Source: Alteromonas indica (GTDB lineage: Bacteria; Pseudomonadota; Gammaproteobacteria; Enterobacterales; Alteromonadaceae). From it: a stretch of 64,000 bases of DNA. The DNA lies in contig PYVY01000008.1 in NCBI GenBank assembly GCA_003056425.1, positions 165,337 through 229,336 of the forward strand, given 5' to 3'. A model generated the notes under the pieces. That model saw only the letters and a program-made list of their open reading frames with translations, did no database searches and was not told where the DNA came from. The translations under genes were made by a program, and so were the position numbers. Of this stretch, positions 25,424 through 35,614 are shown one piece after another (within the stretch, counting starts at the first letter, position 1; each line of letters begins with the position of its first letter).

Positions 25424-28093
25424 CTAGGCAGACATCTTCAGATAGCGTTTCAACATGGCAGCCAGGGCATCGCGTTTTATCGGCTTAGTCAGGTAGTTAT
25501 CCATACCCGCTGCCAGCGCCAATGACTTGTCTTCTTTCATCGCATTAGCTGACAACCCGATTATGGGCAGTGCGGTATAGCCTTTATCGCGAAGCGCCGT
25601 TGTGGCTTCATAGCCATCCATTACCGGCATTTGTACATCCATCAGAATCAGATCGTACTGCGGGGCGTTATCTATTTTGGTTACCGCCTGCTGGCCGTCT
25701 TCGGCGATGTCGTAGGTAATGCCCAGGGAGGTCAGCATTTCACCGGTTACCAGCTGGTTGATGTTGTTATCTTCCACCAGTAGCACATGGGCTTCCAGCA
25801 TATCCGTTTTGATTTCACTTTCTTCACCAAGCGCTTCGCCTTGTATCGTTTCGCCGGCTAGCGTTAACACAAAATGTTTAAATTGCATGGGGGTAAAGGG
25901 GTGTACCAGTAACGCATGAGGCCATAACGACATCATTTTTTCTACCAACTGGCCGGTTTGCGTATTGACCACCACACCAATTTGAATCCCGCGGCTACTA
26001 AATTCCAGCAAACGCGGGAGCAGGGCGCGGAAGGTGGTGTAATTTTCGATATCAATTACCATGCATTCAGGCGCGCCGATATCCTGGCTCAGCGCTTCAA
26101 GTGGCGCCGGCATGGAGGGGATAGCCAATACCGACAAATACTCATCGTTGAGTAACGGATGATTGGAATAATATTGGCTGGTGAACGGCAATGCCGGCAA
26201 CTGGCGCAACATACCGGGTTGGTTTTTAAAGGTTCGAAGCGGTACGGTTATATGAAAGGTGGAGCCGGACCCCAGCGTTGAGCTTGCAGCCAGTTCGCCG
26301 CCCATTAGTTCGGTCAGCTGTTGGACTATGGTTAAACCTAGCCCGGAGCCGCCATACTTGCGATTGGTCGCTTCATCGGCCTGGGTGAACGGTTTAAATA
26401 TTTTAGCTAACTGGTCCTCGGTCATGCCGATACCTGTGTCTTTGACTTCAACCAGTAAAGCGATACGATTGCCTTTGTCATTCATCTCAGCGTCAAAATG
26501 AATGGCGATTTCACCTTGTTCGGTAAACTTAACGGCGTTGGTACACAGGTTAAGTAATATTTGAGATAACCGTAGCGGATCGCCAATGACCCGGGTGGGT
26601 AAATCGGGCGAAACGGTTAGCCGCACGCTAAGGTTTTTTTCCTGCGCACGTAAGGCAATTACTGCCAGCAAATTATCAAATACCGAATGCAGCGAAAAAC
26701 TGATTTCTTCCAGCTCAAGCTTACCAGCTTCTATTTTCGAAAAATCCAGAATATCGTTGATAACGGTCATTAATATTTGGCTGGAATATGCCGCTTTTTC
26801 CAAATACCCTTTTAAAATAGAGGACATCGGTTGTTTTTGCGCAAGATCAATCAGGCCAATAATACCGTTCATCGGGGTGCGGATTTCATGGCTCATATTG
26901 GCCAGAAAAATACTTTTGGAAGCAGTAGCCTGTTCGGCGCGTAACTTTGAATCTACCAACTCCCGGTTAAGCACTTCCTGCTGTGAATTCAGCTCCTGAG
27001 CATTTTTAAGCAACTGTTGTGTTTGCTGGTTTTTATCGCTAAACACTTTGGCCGATTCTGCCAGCTGGCCAATTTCATCCTGGCGCTCAAGCCCGGGCAC
27101 ACTGCCAATTTTACGGCCATCAGCCAGTTTACGAAACACATCGGTGATAAGTTGGATTGGCCCCAGAATACGTGAAAAAGTAAATATGGCCGCTACCACC
27201 GCCAGCAGTATGGCAAACAGCGAAGCTAATTCTACGTTACGTTGCGCTTCAATGGCGCTTTGGTGCGATTGCTGTTTAATCGTATTGTATTGCTGATTTA
27301 CCTGCGTCGATAATTCGCCGCTTAAATATAGAAATTCGTTTGCCGAACCGGCCATTACCACATTCACCAAAAAGAGATTTCCCTGAATAATGCGGGTCAG
27401 CCGGAAAAAGCGCTCTTCAAGTTGCGCAAGGTGAGCAGATAGGGCGCTAAAAAGGGTACTGTTTTGCAGCGCCAGGCTTTGTTGCGCAGCAGTGATGGCT
27501 CGGTTAAATGCTTCAATATACTGGCTATCAGGTACCAGTAAGTACTGTAATGCAGAGGCTTCAGCGCGGCTTACATGGTAGTTAATTTCATGGGTGAGTT
27601 CCGCCGACAGCCTAGCCTGGCCTGGGCCCTCCAAATACTGGCTTATATCAAAGCTATCAAACAGTTTACCGGTACTAAGAAGCTGGTCACGTTCTTTACG
27701 GGCGGCTACCACGTCTTTAAAGTTAGCTTGATAACTTAACAAGTGGTTACGCATACGCAGCAAAGTATCGTCAGCCTGGTATGCAGGTTGGTGGGTAAGC
27801 CTGGATTGGTCGAGCGTATCGAGCTTTTGTTCTATTGAGCGCATCAGCCGCTCAAAACGGGTAACTGCTGATTGGCTGGCGGTTTCTTTAAATATCAGTA
27901 CATTGCGTTGTAAATCCAATACGTCTCTTTCTAACGCCCCTACCAGCCCCACATCAATAACTGCCTGCCCTGAGGCATTGATGCCATCTGCCAGCGCCGC
28001 TTGATTGGCACGCGCTATTACCCCTTGCAGAAGAAGCAGGCCAACCAGCGCCAATAGCACCAGAATCAATTGTGTACGAATAGAAGAAAACAT
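25424..28093 (-). CDS. TorS-like hybrid sensor histidine kinase
   Basis: 889 residues: membrane helix at ~8-26, a ~260-residue helical periplasmic sensor, second helix near 292-312, HAMP, then HisKA (NMSHEIRTPMNGIIGLIDLA) with the phospho-histidine, an ATPase domain (NLCTNAVKFTE, GSGLGLTI), a poorly conserved receiver-like segment (~650-760, with HPF where KPF is usual) and a C-terminal receiver (LILMDVQMPVMDG, YLTKPIKR). The overall design resembles TorS. It starts 23 bases after the solute-binding-protein gene on the same strand, suggesting that protein is its ligand-sensing partner. The cognate regulator is not adjacent. Confidence 0.88.
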   Translation of the reverse strand: MFSSIRTQLILVLLALVGLLLLQGVIARANQAALADGINASGQAVIDVGLVGALERDVLDLQRNVLIFKETASQSAVTRFERLMRSIEQKLDTLDQSRLTHQPAYQADDTLLRMRNHLLSYQANFKDVVAARKERDQLLSTGKLFDSFDISQYLEGPGQARLSAELTHEINYHVSRAEASALQYLLVPDSQYIEAFNRAITAAQQSLALQNSTLFSALSAHLAQLEERFFRLTRIIQGNLFLVNVVMAGSANEFLYLSGELSTQVNQQYNTIKQQSHQSAIEAQRNVELASLFAILLAVVAAIFTFSRILGPIQLITDVFRKLADGRKIGSVPGLERQDEIGQLAESAKVFSDKNQQTQQLLKNAQELNSQQEVLNRELVDSKLRAEQATASKSIFLANMSHEIRTPMNGIIGLIDLAQKQPMSSILKGYLEKAAYSSQILMTVINDILDFSKIEAGKLELEEISFSLHSVFDNLLAVIALRAQEKNLSVRLTVSPDLPTRVIGDPLRLSQILLNLCTNAVKFTEQGEIAIHFDAEMNDKGNRIALLVEVKDTGIGMTEDQLAKIFKPFTQADEATNRKYGGSGLGLTIVQQLTELMGGELAASSTLGSGSTFHITVPLRTFKNQPGMLRQLPALPFTSQYYSNHPLLNDEYLSVLAIPSMPAPLEALSQDIGAPECMVIDIENYTTFRALLPRLLEFSSRGIQIGVVVNTQTGQLVEKMMSLWPHALLVHPFTPMQFKHFVLTLAGETIQGEALGEESEIKTDMLEAHVLLVEDNNINQLVTGEMLTSLGITYDIAEDGQQAVTKIDNAPQYDLILMDVQMPVMDGYEATTALRDKGYTALPIIGLSANAMKEDKSLALAAGMDNYLTKPIKRDALAAMLKRYLKMSA

Positions 28094-28116
28094 AAAAAAG
28101 AAACGACACTCCCTGT

Positions 28117-29385
28117 TTAAGAGGTAATAAACTCATACCATTTTTGCAGGCTATATTCATAAGTAGGCATTACGGTGTTCCACACCGCCACATTGGAGAA
28201 ACGATTCTCATAACTGCCTCCGGTGCGCTGGTCGCCGCGGTTAACTGATATATTGCCGTCTGTGCCTTTTAAAGGTTCCGAGGCAGGTAAGCCCTTATAC
28301 CAATAGTTCCACTCGGCTTCGCTAAGATATTGAGCGGAGCGTTGTGGATTGGAAATGTAATACCCCTGGCGCGCAATATACGCACCGGGCCAGCCAGACA
28401 ACCACCAGTTCATATAATCGTACGCGGCGTCTTTAACGCGCCCTTTGGTGAGGGCCGATAAACACATTACACCATGCCAGCCCCGGTAACCTTCCTGGGG
28501 CGCTGCAAACTGAACGGGTACATTTTCACCATTTAAGGTGTAGGCGGCGGGCGAAAACATACTTTCTATGGTGGCCCGCTGATTACGCATAAACTGCACT
28601 GACTCAGGCACAGATGTCCAGAACCCGGTGAAGTGTTGCAACTGTTTAAGTTCGATAAGAACGGAAAAGAGTTCGTCCATTTCCGGCCGGGTAATGGCCC
28701 CGATATCGGCAAAATCAAGGAATCCTTTAGCCTGAGCTGCCAGCGCCAGGTCAAATAATCCGATAGTGGGATCATTGATGATGGCCACCTTGCCGGAAAA
28801 CCTTGAGTCAAGCAGCCAGCCCCAGCTTTCCGGTTCCTGCTTTAACGAGGGATCCAGCGTATGCAGGTTGTAGCCAAATGAATCGACATTGTGCACGTAA
28901 GGTAAAAAACTGATAAATCCGGTAGGGGAAGCACCAAGCGTATCGTCTGGCTGGACATTCAAAATGCGATGCGGAGCGTCACCTGCGCCCAGTTTAGCCT
29001 GGGGCGTGATCTTGCCGGTTTTGCTGAGGCTGTTAATTTCATCCCAGTAATGCAAACGCTTCACATCGATAGGCGCAATAGCGTTGGAGCGCCATAATAG
29101 ATTGATACTGTTGGACCACTGCTCATACAAGTCAAAGCTATCGGGGTTCATGGCCGCTTTTTGCAAGATAGCCGCCGAACCGTTGGGCTCAAACTGTAAC
29201 CGAATGCCCAAATCCTGCATGGCGCGCTGGCGCAGTTCTTCCTGCAGGGTCACATGAGTGCCCATTACCCTGACTAAGGGTTTTTCCCTGCCAATTGAAA
29301 AGGGGGCGACTCCAGCGGTAAAAATACCAGCGGCGGCCCCTTTCAAAAAGCGCCTGCGCGGGGCAGTTACTGCGCTTTTGTCCAT
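28117..29385 (-). CDS. Tat-exported extracellular solute-binding protein
   Basis: 422 residues from ATG 29,385 (MDKSAVTAPRRRFLKGAAAG), chosen because the twin-arginine signal RRRFLKG follows directly. The remainder is a type II periplasmic binding protein of the spermidine/putrescine-like (PotD/ABC type 1) kind: ASPTGFISFLPYVHNVDSFG, WGWLLDSRFSGKVAIINDP, and a hinge around TKGRVKDAAYDYMNWW. No ABC permease or ATPase gene is nearby; the next gene is a hybrid kinase. A role as periplasmic sensor subunit is likely. Ligand unknown. Confidence 0.8.
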   Translation of the reverse strand: MDKSAVTAPRRRFLKGAAAGIFTAGVAPFSIGREKPLVRVMGTHVTLQEELRQRAMQDLGIRLQFEPNGSAAILQKAAMNPDSFDLYEQWSNSINLLWRSNAIAPIDVKRLHYWDEINSLSKTGKITPQAKLGAGDAPHRILNVQPDDTLGASPTGFISFLPYVHNVDSFGYNLHTLDPSLKQEPESWGWLLDSRFSGKVAIINDPTIGLFDLALAAQAKGFLDFADIGAITRPEMDELFSVLIELKQLQHFTGFWTSVPESVQFMRNQRATIESMFSPAAYTLNGENVPVQFAAPQEGYRGWHGVMCLSALTKGRVKDAAYDYMNWWLSGWPGAYIARQGYYISNPQRSAQYLSEAEWNYWYKGLPASEPLKGTDGNISVNRGDQRTGGSYENRFSNVAVWNTVMPTYEYSLQKWYEFITS

Positions 29386-29465
29386 AAGAATTTGGTAATT
29401 TGTTGGTATATCAATAGCTTTATTGTGGCATTGAATGGCGCTCTCTACCAATAAACTTTATCGGC

Positions 29466-30194
29466 TTAGCCGCTTTTTTTTATCCGTTTTCGTATTCTTA
29501 CTACGGCCAGAGCACTAAGGGCCAAAAGGGAAAAGACCCCGGTACTGCCGCCATGCTCTTCTACTACCACAACCGTTTCGCCCTGCTCGCGATCGTAATC
29601 AGCACTTTCCAGGCTCAGGTAGCTCAAATCTGCATCATCCAGCGCATCGCTATAGGTCAGCAGCGCATCGGTACTGGCATCATATACTTCAACCAAAACA
29701 TCATAATCGTAAGGTCTGAAGCCGGTGACCAGCGCAATATCCATAACCAGATAATCGTTGCTATCATCGCCATACACAGTAAATACCGATGATACATGCA
29801 CCGAGTTGTATTCGGTTTCGTCACCCAGGTATATCACCAGATAGACCGGCGCATGTGTATAAACACTGTCTACATCAACACTTAAGCGCAACGACGAATA
29901 ATAGCCATCATAGTCATCATCGTTGTACAGCTCGCTCCAGGCATCAAATACCCAGTAATCAGGTTCGTCCTGATGACTTAATGCGAATTTACCTTTTGCA
30001 GAAAAAGACGACAACGAGCGCTTTGAGGTGGCGTTATGTGGCAGCGACTGTTGGCTTTTGGTGGTCGCGGGTAACGGCTGGTCGAATTGGCTTTCAATTA
30101 CCTCTACTTCGGGGCTGTTTTCGGCTGCCGTAACAGAGTGAAACCCGCCAGCTATAATCATTACCATGGTAAAAAAAACGTGGTATGCCGTCAT
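29466..30194 (-). CDS. Choice-of-anchor H / GlyGly-CTERM exported protein
   Basis: 242 residues: signal peptide (MTAYHVFFTMVMIIAGGFHS), low-complexity linker, then a beta-domain rich in D and Y (YNDDDYDGYYSSLRLSVDVD). The C-terminus reads HGGSTGVFSLLALSALAVV plus RIRKRIKK, a GlyGly-CTERM sorting signal cut by rhombosortase and often linked to type II secretion. The pattern fits the 'choice-of-anchor H' family of Alteromonadales. GGGAATAA precedes the ATG. Located just upstream of the solute-binding protein gene. Confidence 0.75.
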   Translation of the reverse strand: MTAYHVFFTMVMIIAGGFHSVTAAENSPEVEVIESQFDQPLPATTKSQQSLPHNATSKRSLSSFSAKGKFALSHQDEPDYWVFDAWSELYNDDDYDGYYSSLRLSVDVDSVYTHAPVYLVIYLGDETEYNSVHVSSVFTVYGDDSNDYLVMDIALVTGFRPYDYDVLVEVYDASTDALLTYSDALDDADLSYLSLESADYDREQGETVVVVEEHGGSTGVFSLLALSALAVVRIRKRIKKSG

Positions 30195-30444
30195 AAGTTA
30201 TTCCCGATAAAATGTATAGAGGGGCAGTGTGCGCTGACCAAGCTGAACAATAGCTGAAACCAAACTTAATGTAGATAACGTACGGTATGCTTATTGGATA
30301 TCACAAAAAACGCCTGTCTGGCAGGACTGCAGGATATGATGCCCCCGGGGATTAGTTGGGGCGGAATAAACCGGCCATTCCTGTGCGCCTGTAAAAACAG
30401 GGCAGATCAGGTTTGGCCGATAGGCTAGCGGTGTGGGTAGCGCG

Positions 30445-30837
30445 CTAGTCGTCTAATTCGTCGTATTCTTCTTCTTCGCCGTCGCGTGGCATAAAGTACG
30501 TGCCCCAGCCGTCATAGTGCACATCGTGTTTATCTGCTATAACCAGCAGGCTTTCTACGTCTTTATCCAAGGCCGTACGCTCTAATTTGCGCTCAACTAC
30601 TGCATCAAAGCAAAATACCAGTCCGCCATCATCCAGCGTAAGCTCTTCGGCATCACTAACTTCAAAGCCCGCTTTAAATGCATCAACAGCGGCTTTTTCC
30701 AGCTGATCGAAGTCACTACTGGCCAGATGATGCTCAATAGTGTATTGCGCATCAGCTTCACTGCCATCTTCTAGCAGCGCATCTATGGTTTCCTGATTAA
30801 AGGCATGCCATTCGGCTTTTTCGTCTATTTGTTTCAT
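30445..30837 (-). CDS. rraB: RNase E inhibitor RraB-like
   Basis: 130 residues from ATG 30,837 ([20 protein letters not shown]). Acidic, with [28 protein letters not shown] and [10 protein letters not shown], the conserved blocks of RraB (COG3076). RraB binds the RNase E C-terminal region and alters degradosome activity. The acidic tail [10 protein letters not shown] is usual. It follows plsC on the same strand with about 30 bases between. Confidence 0.88.
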   Translation of the reverse strand: MKQIDEKAEWHAFNQETIDALLEDGSEADAQYTIEHHLASSDFDQLEKAAVDAFKAGFEVSDAEELTLDDGGLVFCFDAVVERKLERTALDKDVESLLVIADKHDVHYDGWGTYFMPRDGEEEEYDELDD

Positions 30838-30870
30838 GGGCAACCATGGTAGAAAAGTGTTGGGTTAAGT

Positions 30871-31596
30871 TTATCGCTTTTTTTCCAGTTCAGCGACTTG
30901 TGCATTCAAATCGCTGGCTTTTTGTTGCATTGACTGATGAAAGTAGTCGGTCCAGCCTTTTACACTCTTTTCTTCGGTAAGGGCTTGCGGAGCGGAAAGC
31001 TCTACCAGTACCACTCCATTATTCCAGCGGTTCCATTTTACTTTATTGTGGACATTACTTGCGGTCACCATAACCACCGGTTCGTTCACCGCTTTAGCTA
31101 GTCTGAAGGCGCCTGATTTGAACGGCAGGATACCCCGGCCGTTACTACGCGTCCCTTCAGGAAATACCCAGACTGAGGTCTTGCGCTGGCGAATTTTTTT
31201 ACCCGCCAAGGTCAAGGTATCGCGCGCCCGGCCGCTGTTCTTGCGGTCAATCATAATGTTGCCGGAAAGCCAGTAAATCAGGCCAAACACCGGAATCCAT
31301 TTAAGGCTTTTTTTACCCACTGTTACCACGCCAGGCATCGCGGCCTTGCATATTGTTACTATGTCATAGGTGTTCTGATGATTGGCAATGTAAACGTAGG
31401 CCTTGCTCAAATCTATCTCAGGCGAGGGACGCACTATAACCTTCAGGCCAAGAATGGGCGCCATGCATGCATAAGCATTGCCGGCAAAATGAACATTGTT
31501 GCGGTGAAAAGGGCGGCATACACATACCACAAAGACAACCAAGTTTATTATAATAAAGCTGATTAATAAGGCTAGAACGCGAATGATGGCGAGCAC
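30871..31596 (-). CDS. plsC: 1-acyl-sn-glycerol-3-phosphate acyltransferase
   Basis: 241 residues from GTG 31,596, preceded by AAGGA six bases upstream. N-terminal membrane helix, then the acyltransferase motifs NHQNTYD (HX4D) near residue 73 and VFPEGTRS near 145. Makes phosphatidic acid from lysophosphatidic acid at the inner membrane. Ends in a charged coil. Normal length. Confidence 0.92.
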   Translation of the reverse strand: MLAIIRVLALLISFIIINLVVFVVCVCRPFHRNNVHFAGNAYACMAPILGLKVIVRPSPEIDLSKAYVYIANHQNTYDIVTICKAAMPGVVTVGKKSLKWIPVFGLIYWLSGNIMIDRKNSGRARDTLTLAGKKIRQRKTSVWVFPEGTRSNGRGILPFKSGAFRLAKAVNEPVVMVTASNVHNKVKWNRWNNGVVLVELSAPQALTEEKSVKGWTDYFHQSMQQKASDLNAQVAELEKKR

Positions 31597-31775
31597 AGAG
31601 TATCCTTTTGCTAAATTTGCGGCGCAGTATAGAATAATGTGAAGGATTCACATGTCCGATCAGTCTTATCGTCTAATATTACTCTAAAGAACTAAAGATG
31701 CGCACGGTTAAAACCGATAGCCTTATAGACGATCCCGGTGAACAACACTTAACTACCTCCACGCGGTAAATAATC

Positions 31776-32930
31776 ATGCAGACTTTTGTGCCTGAAGAAT
31801 TAGAAGAAGATATCCTCACTGACTTGATGGAAGAAATCAATGAGCTGTATGAAGCCAGTGAGCAGACACTGATTGAACTGGAGCTCAGACCGGAAGATAA
31901 CGAACTGCAGCGGGCGCTATTCCGCTCTATTCATACCATAAAAGGCGACCTGGGCCTAGTCAACTTCGGGCCGATGATCCCCTTGTTGCAACACGTAGAG
32001 GACTTGCTGGATTACCTGCGTAAAGGTGAAGTAAATTACACCAGCACCATGAGCGACCTGGTGCTACTGACTATGGACCGGGTTAAGAACTTTGTTCTGG
32101 ATGTCATGAACAAGGGCAGCGCCGACTATGATGATGATCTACACAGTCAGTTGGTGATGGCTATATCCAAGGTTCAGCCGACTAATCAAACTGATCATGA
32201 ACGGCTGTTGGCAGACGCGGTATTGCTGCTTAATCCGGATTTAGACATTAGCTTGCAACAAAAGCAGGGGCAGGCAAATGCCACCGGGGGATCCGTACCT
32301 CCCGCTACTCTGGCTAATACAGGCATTCCAAAAGAACTCAGTGCAGAAAAACACATGGATATGTTGTTTTTTCGCGAAATGATGAAAACGATTGAGCACC
32401 GCTCCAACTACTGGGGAGGCCGGGGCGACCGTATTGCCAAACTGGCGTTATACATTAACCATTTGGCTGGCAGCCCCATTGACGATGACCAGATGGCGGT
32501 TGCCTGCTATGTGCATGACTTCGGTATGGCTTTTATGCCGTTGCCGATTCTTAATAAAACGGACCCCTACACTGAGAACGAATTCAATTTAATGCGTTCC
32601 CATGTTTATAAAAGCGCCCGCCTGCTAGAGCATCTTGACCAGTGGGACCATGCTCGAAAAATTGTGATGCAGCATCACGAGCGGCCTGACGGGAGCGGTT
32701 ATCCATTGGGCCTGAAAGAAGACGATATTTGTGCTGGGGCGCGTTTGCTGGCAATTTTAGATACTTACGACGCGCTTACCCATTCTCGGGCCCACAATAA
32801 ACAGCCGCCGATGTCGAAAAAAGAAGCCGTTATTGATATGAACCGGCAGGCCAAAGGCCAATTTAGTGCGGAATGGATGCGGCACTTCAATCATGCTATG
32901 ACCATTTTACTGACCAAGCAGGCAGGATAA
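31776..32930 (+). CDS. HPt - HD-GYP fusion protein
   Basis: 384 residues. Residues ~1-115 form an HPt domain with LFRSIHTIKGDLGLVNFGPM, where the first His of SIHTIKG is the phospho-acceptor. Residues ~200-370 are an HD-GYP domain: VHDFGMAF supplies the HD pair (M replaces the usual K of HDxGK), and HHERPDGSGYP is the diagnostic block. HD-GYP enzymes hydrolyse cyclic di-GMP. The fusion suggests that phosphotransfer controls the phosphodiesterase. No kinase is next to it; the TorS-like kinase at 25.4-28.1 kb is a candidate. Confidence 0.85.
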   Translation: MQTFVPEELEEDILTDLMEEINELYEASEQTLIELELRPEDNELQRALFRSIHTIKGDLGLVNFGPMIPLLQHVEDLLDYLRKGEVNYTSTMSDLVLLTMDRVKNFVLDVMNKGSADYDDDLHSQLVMAISKVQPTNQTDHERLLADAVLLLNPDLDISLQQKQGQANATGGSVPPATLANTGIPKELSAEKHMDMLFFREMMKTIEHRSNYWGGRGDRIAKLALYINHLAGSPIDDDQMAVACYVHDFGMAFMPLPILNKTDPYTENEFNLMRSHVYKSARLLEHLDQWDHARKIVMQHHERPDGSGYPLGLKEDDICAGARLLAILDTYDALTHSRAHNKQPPMSKKEAVIDMNRQAKGQFSAEWMRHFNHAMTILLTKQAG

Positions 32931-33836
32931 TTAGCGGGCGCTAATCAACAAGCTTCTGGCCCTATTGATAATGGCACAGGCTACGCGTTGTTCACTTTGA
33001 TACTGGCGGGTGAGGGCAAAGAATTGCTCGGTGAGGCTATCGATGCGGCCGATATGCACTACCTGGTATTGTTGTTCTACGTGGGCAGCAATACAACTTG
33101 GCGCGCAAAATACGCCAAAGCCTTTAGCGCCAAATAATTTTAGTAGTGCACTATCGTCAAAATCAGCAATTTGCAAAGGCACTATTTGCTCACTTTCCAG
33201 CCAGTTAATTAAACCCATAGCAATGCCGGAACGAACGCCGGGCATCAATAACGGCTGCCCATTCAGAGAATGGGGGAAGCCCGTTTTTAACCGGGTGGCC
33301 AGGGCGGGCGCAGCAAAGAAGCTTACCGCCGATTTGCCCAGTGTATGGCTGCTGAACTTGACGGCTGCCCCGGGGGCCACCCCACGATCAGCCAGCACCA
33401 AGTCGATATGGTTAATCGCCATTTCACTGACCAGCGTATCAAAACGCTCTTCTTTAAATACGAATCGCACCTGTGGGTGGGCGGCCATCGTTTCATGAAT
33501 AAAATCAAATGCCAGTACTTTGGGGATAGCATCAGTCAGGCCAATAACAAATTCACTAATGGCATCGCTGTTGTCACTACGGAGTGTTTCCAGCAGTTGC
33601 ATACCATTGTGAAATATTGTTTCGGCATACTGGTATACCCGTTTGCCTTTAGGGTTTAAATGCAACCGTTTACCAACCCGGTCGAATAAAGGATGGCCGA
33701 GCTGGGCTTCGAATGTAGCCAGCTGACCGCTAACGGTTTGCGCGGTAACATGCAATTGCCGGGCGGCGCTGGCAATACTACCTTCGCGGGCGACGATATA
33801 AAAGTAATGTAGATGATTATAATTAAGCTGCTTCAA
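32931..33836 (-). CDS. LysR-family regulator, NhaR-like
   Basis: 301 residues from a TTG start (33,836). The N-terminal winged helix reads LNYNHLHYFYIVAREGSIAS and AARQLHVTAQTVSGQLATFE, closest to NhaR among LysR-type regulators, followed by the usual effector-binding domain. NhaR responds to Na+. Divergent from the export operon at 33,938 with 101 bases between, so it may control it, and the stop abuts the HPt/HD-GYP gene. Confidence 0.8.
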   Translation of the reverse strand: MKQLNYNHLHYFYIVAREGSIASAARQLHVTAQTVSGQLATFEAQLGHPLFDRVGKRLHLNPKGKRVYQYAETIFHNGMQLLETLRSDNSDAISEFVIGLTDAIPKVLAFDFIHETMAAHPQVRFVFKEERFDTLVSEMAINHIDLVLADRGVAPGAAVKFSSHTLGKSAVSFFAAPALATRLKTGFPHSLNGQPLLMPGVRSGIAMGLINWLESEQIVPLQIADFDDSALLKLFGAKGFGVFCAPSCIAAHVEQQYQVVHIGRIDSLTEQFFALTRQYQSEQRVACAIINRARSLLISAR

Positions 33837-33937
33837 AGACAGTTTTTTCCGATGATTTAGTAAGAAAATATCAGTTATGTACTTATATCAGGGTAGGCTA
33901 GACTTAGCCTTAATTCAATTATTCAGGGCGCTTCCTT

Positions 33938-35614
33938 ATGGCGGGTAATATTAATCTGGCGCAGACCCGGTCTATGCTGTTTTCTCTGTTGCAGCCAGAT
34001 CGGCAATTTTTCGGCGCGGCAGTGGTGTACGGCGTGGCAATAAGCTTGCTTACCCTGGCGGTGCCGCTGGCTGTACAAACGCTCATCAACAGCGTAATCA
34101 ATATCGGCTCAACACGGGCCGTACTTATTTTGGCTGGCGTATTGTTTATTATTTTGCTGGTCTCCGCCGTATTCAGTGCACTGCGTATGCGGGTTATGGA
34201 ATATTACGAAAGAAGGGTCTATGCCAGGTTAACCAGTCAACTCAGTCAAAAAACCCTGTTTGCTCCACATAGCTTTTTTGAAGGACGGCGCAATACCACT
34301 ATTGTTCAGCGCTATTTTGACATCATGACGCTGCAAAAGAATATTCCTTCATTGATGATTGACGGCTTTGCTGTGGTGTTACAAATGCTGGTGGGTTTTA
34401 CCCTGGTCTCTTTTTATCATCCTGCGTTTTTTGCCTTTAACGCCTGTATTTTACTGGCCATGCTGGCTGTGTGGAAAATATGGGGAGCCAAAGCTAAAGC
34501 CTCAGCCATTAAGTTGTCACAAACCAAATATGATGCCGCTAAGTGGTTAAGTGACACTGCCGCAGCCCATGAATTTTTTAAATCTAGTCGTCATTTGGAC
34601 TATGCCGGTAAAGAAACCCAGGAACATATTCAAAATTATCTGGGCGCTCATCGTAGCCATTTTCGTTATACCTTTACCCAGTCCATTATGTTTTTATTGA
34701 TTTATGCGTTAGCCAGTGCGCTGTTATTGGGGTTGGGCGGATACCTGGTGGTATTAGGACAGTTATCTATTGGCCAGCTGGTCGCTGCTGAGTTAATCAT
34801 GTCTGCGGTGTTCATTGGGATTGCCCGGTTCTCTATGTACCTGAAGTTATATTATGAGTTGTACGGCGCTGCCGAAAAGTTGAGTTCGGCGCTGAATATT
34901 CCGCAAGAGCCCAGCCTGGATACCCGTTTTCGCATTCCCGTAGGGCCAGCGTTGGGTTTTGAACAAGTCAGGCTGTCTCATCGACATGAAAGTTGTGTGG
35001 TAAACCTGATACTAAGCGCAGGCACCAAATGTTACATCTACAATGATAAAAGCTGGCTGCAGCGTCAGCTTATTGCTTTGCTGAAGCGCTACGATAAGCC
35101 ACTGCACGGCATGGTTACTATAGGTGATCATTCTGTATTTGATTACGACGCGCTGGAATTGCGCCAGGCGGTTGCGGTTGTCGACCGATCTTTGGTGGTA
35201 GAGTGTACGATTGAAGACTATCTGTTAATGTCGGCCCCCGAAGCAGGCTTTGCCCAGATTCATCGGGTATTGGACGAGGTAGGTTTAAGCGAGGTTATTA
35301 CGGCGCTACCAGAGGGGCTTAATAGCCGCCTTTCGGCATTAGGGAGCCCGCTGCAACCGCTGGAATTTTTATTGCTTAAGCTGGCGGCCGCGATATTGGC
35401 TCAATCACCCGTGATTATATTGAACCAGCATTTTGATGCTATCCCGCAGGCAGTGCGCTTACGCATGCTGTCGCGGATTGAAAGCCTGCCTGCTACGGTA
35501 TTGTACTTTACCAATGCCCCCGATCCCGACTGCTTTGATGCCATCATGAAATTGAACGACATGGCGACCATTGAATTATTGCGCAATCAGGAAGCACCCG
35601 ATGCAAACCAATGA
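33938..35614 (+). CDS. ABC-exporter-like protein with degenerate ATPase domain
   Basis: 558 residues. Residues ~20-310 form a six-helix exporter membrane domain like that of HlyB/LapB-type type I secretion ATPases. The region ~335-545 aligns with a nucleotide-binding domain but all motifs are lost: the Walker A position reads SAGTKCYIYNDKS (360-372), the signature LGSPLQPLEF (469-477) and Walker B VIILNQHFDA (492-501), where NQH stands for DEP. ATP hydrolysis is improbable. It overlaps the HlyD-type gene by 14 bases. It may still be structural, or pair with a distant ATPase. Confidence 0.85.
   Translation: MAGNINLAQTRSMLFSLLQPDRQFFGAAVVYGVAISLLTLAVPLAVQTLINSVINIGSTRAVLILAGVLFIILLVSAVFSALRMRVMEYYERRVYARLTSQLSQKTLFAPHSFFEGRRNTTIVQRYFDIMTLQKNIPSLMIDGFAVVLQMLVGFTLVSFYHPAFFAFNACILLAMLAVWKIWGAKAKASAIKLSQTKYDAAKWLSDTAAAHEFFKSSRHLDYAGKETQEHIQNYLGAHRSHFRYTFTQSIMFLLIYALASALLLGLGGYLVVLGQLSIGQLVAAELIMSAVFIGIARFSMYLKLYYELYGAAEKLSSALNIPQEPSLDTRFRIPVGPALGFEQVRLSHRHESCVVNLILSAGTKCYIYNDKSWLQRQLIALLKRYDKPLHGMVTIGDHSVFDYDALELRQAVAVVDRSLVVECTIEDYLLMSAPEAGFAQIHRVLDEVGLSEVITALPEGLNSRLSALGSPLQPLEFLLLKLAAAILAQSPVIILNQHFDAIPQAVRLRMLSRIESLPATVLYFTNAPDPDCFDAIMKLNDMATIELLRNQEAPDANQ

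Noticed and set aside
33010..33498. Plus-strand frame of 162 codons
   Set aside because: Antisense to the LysR-type regulator; serine/alanine-rich shadow.
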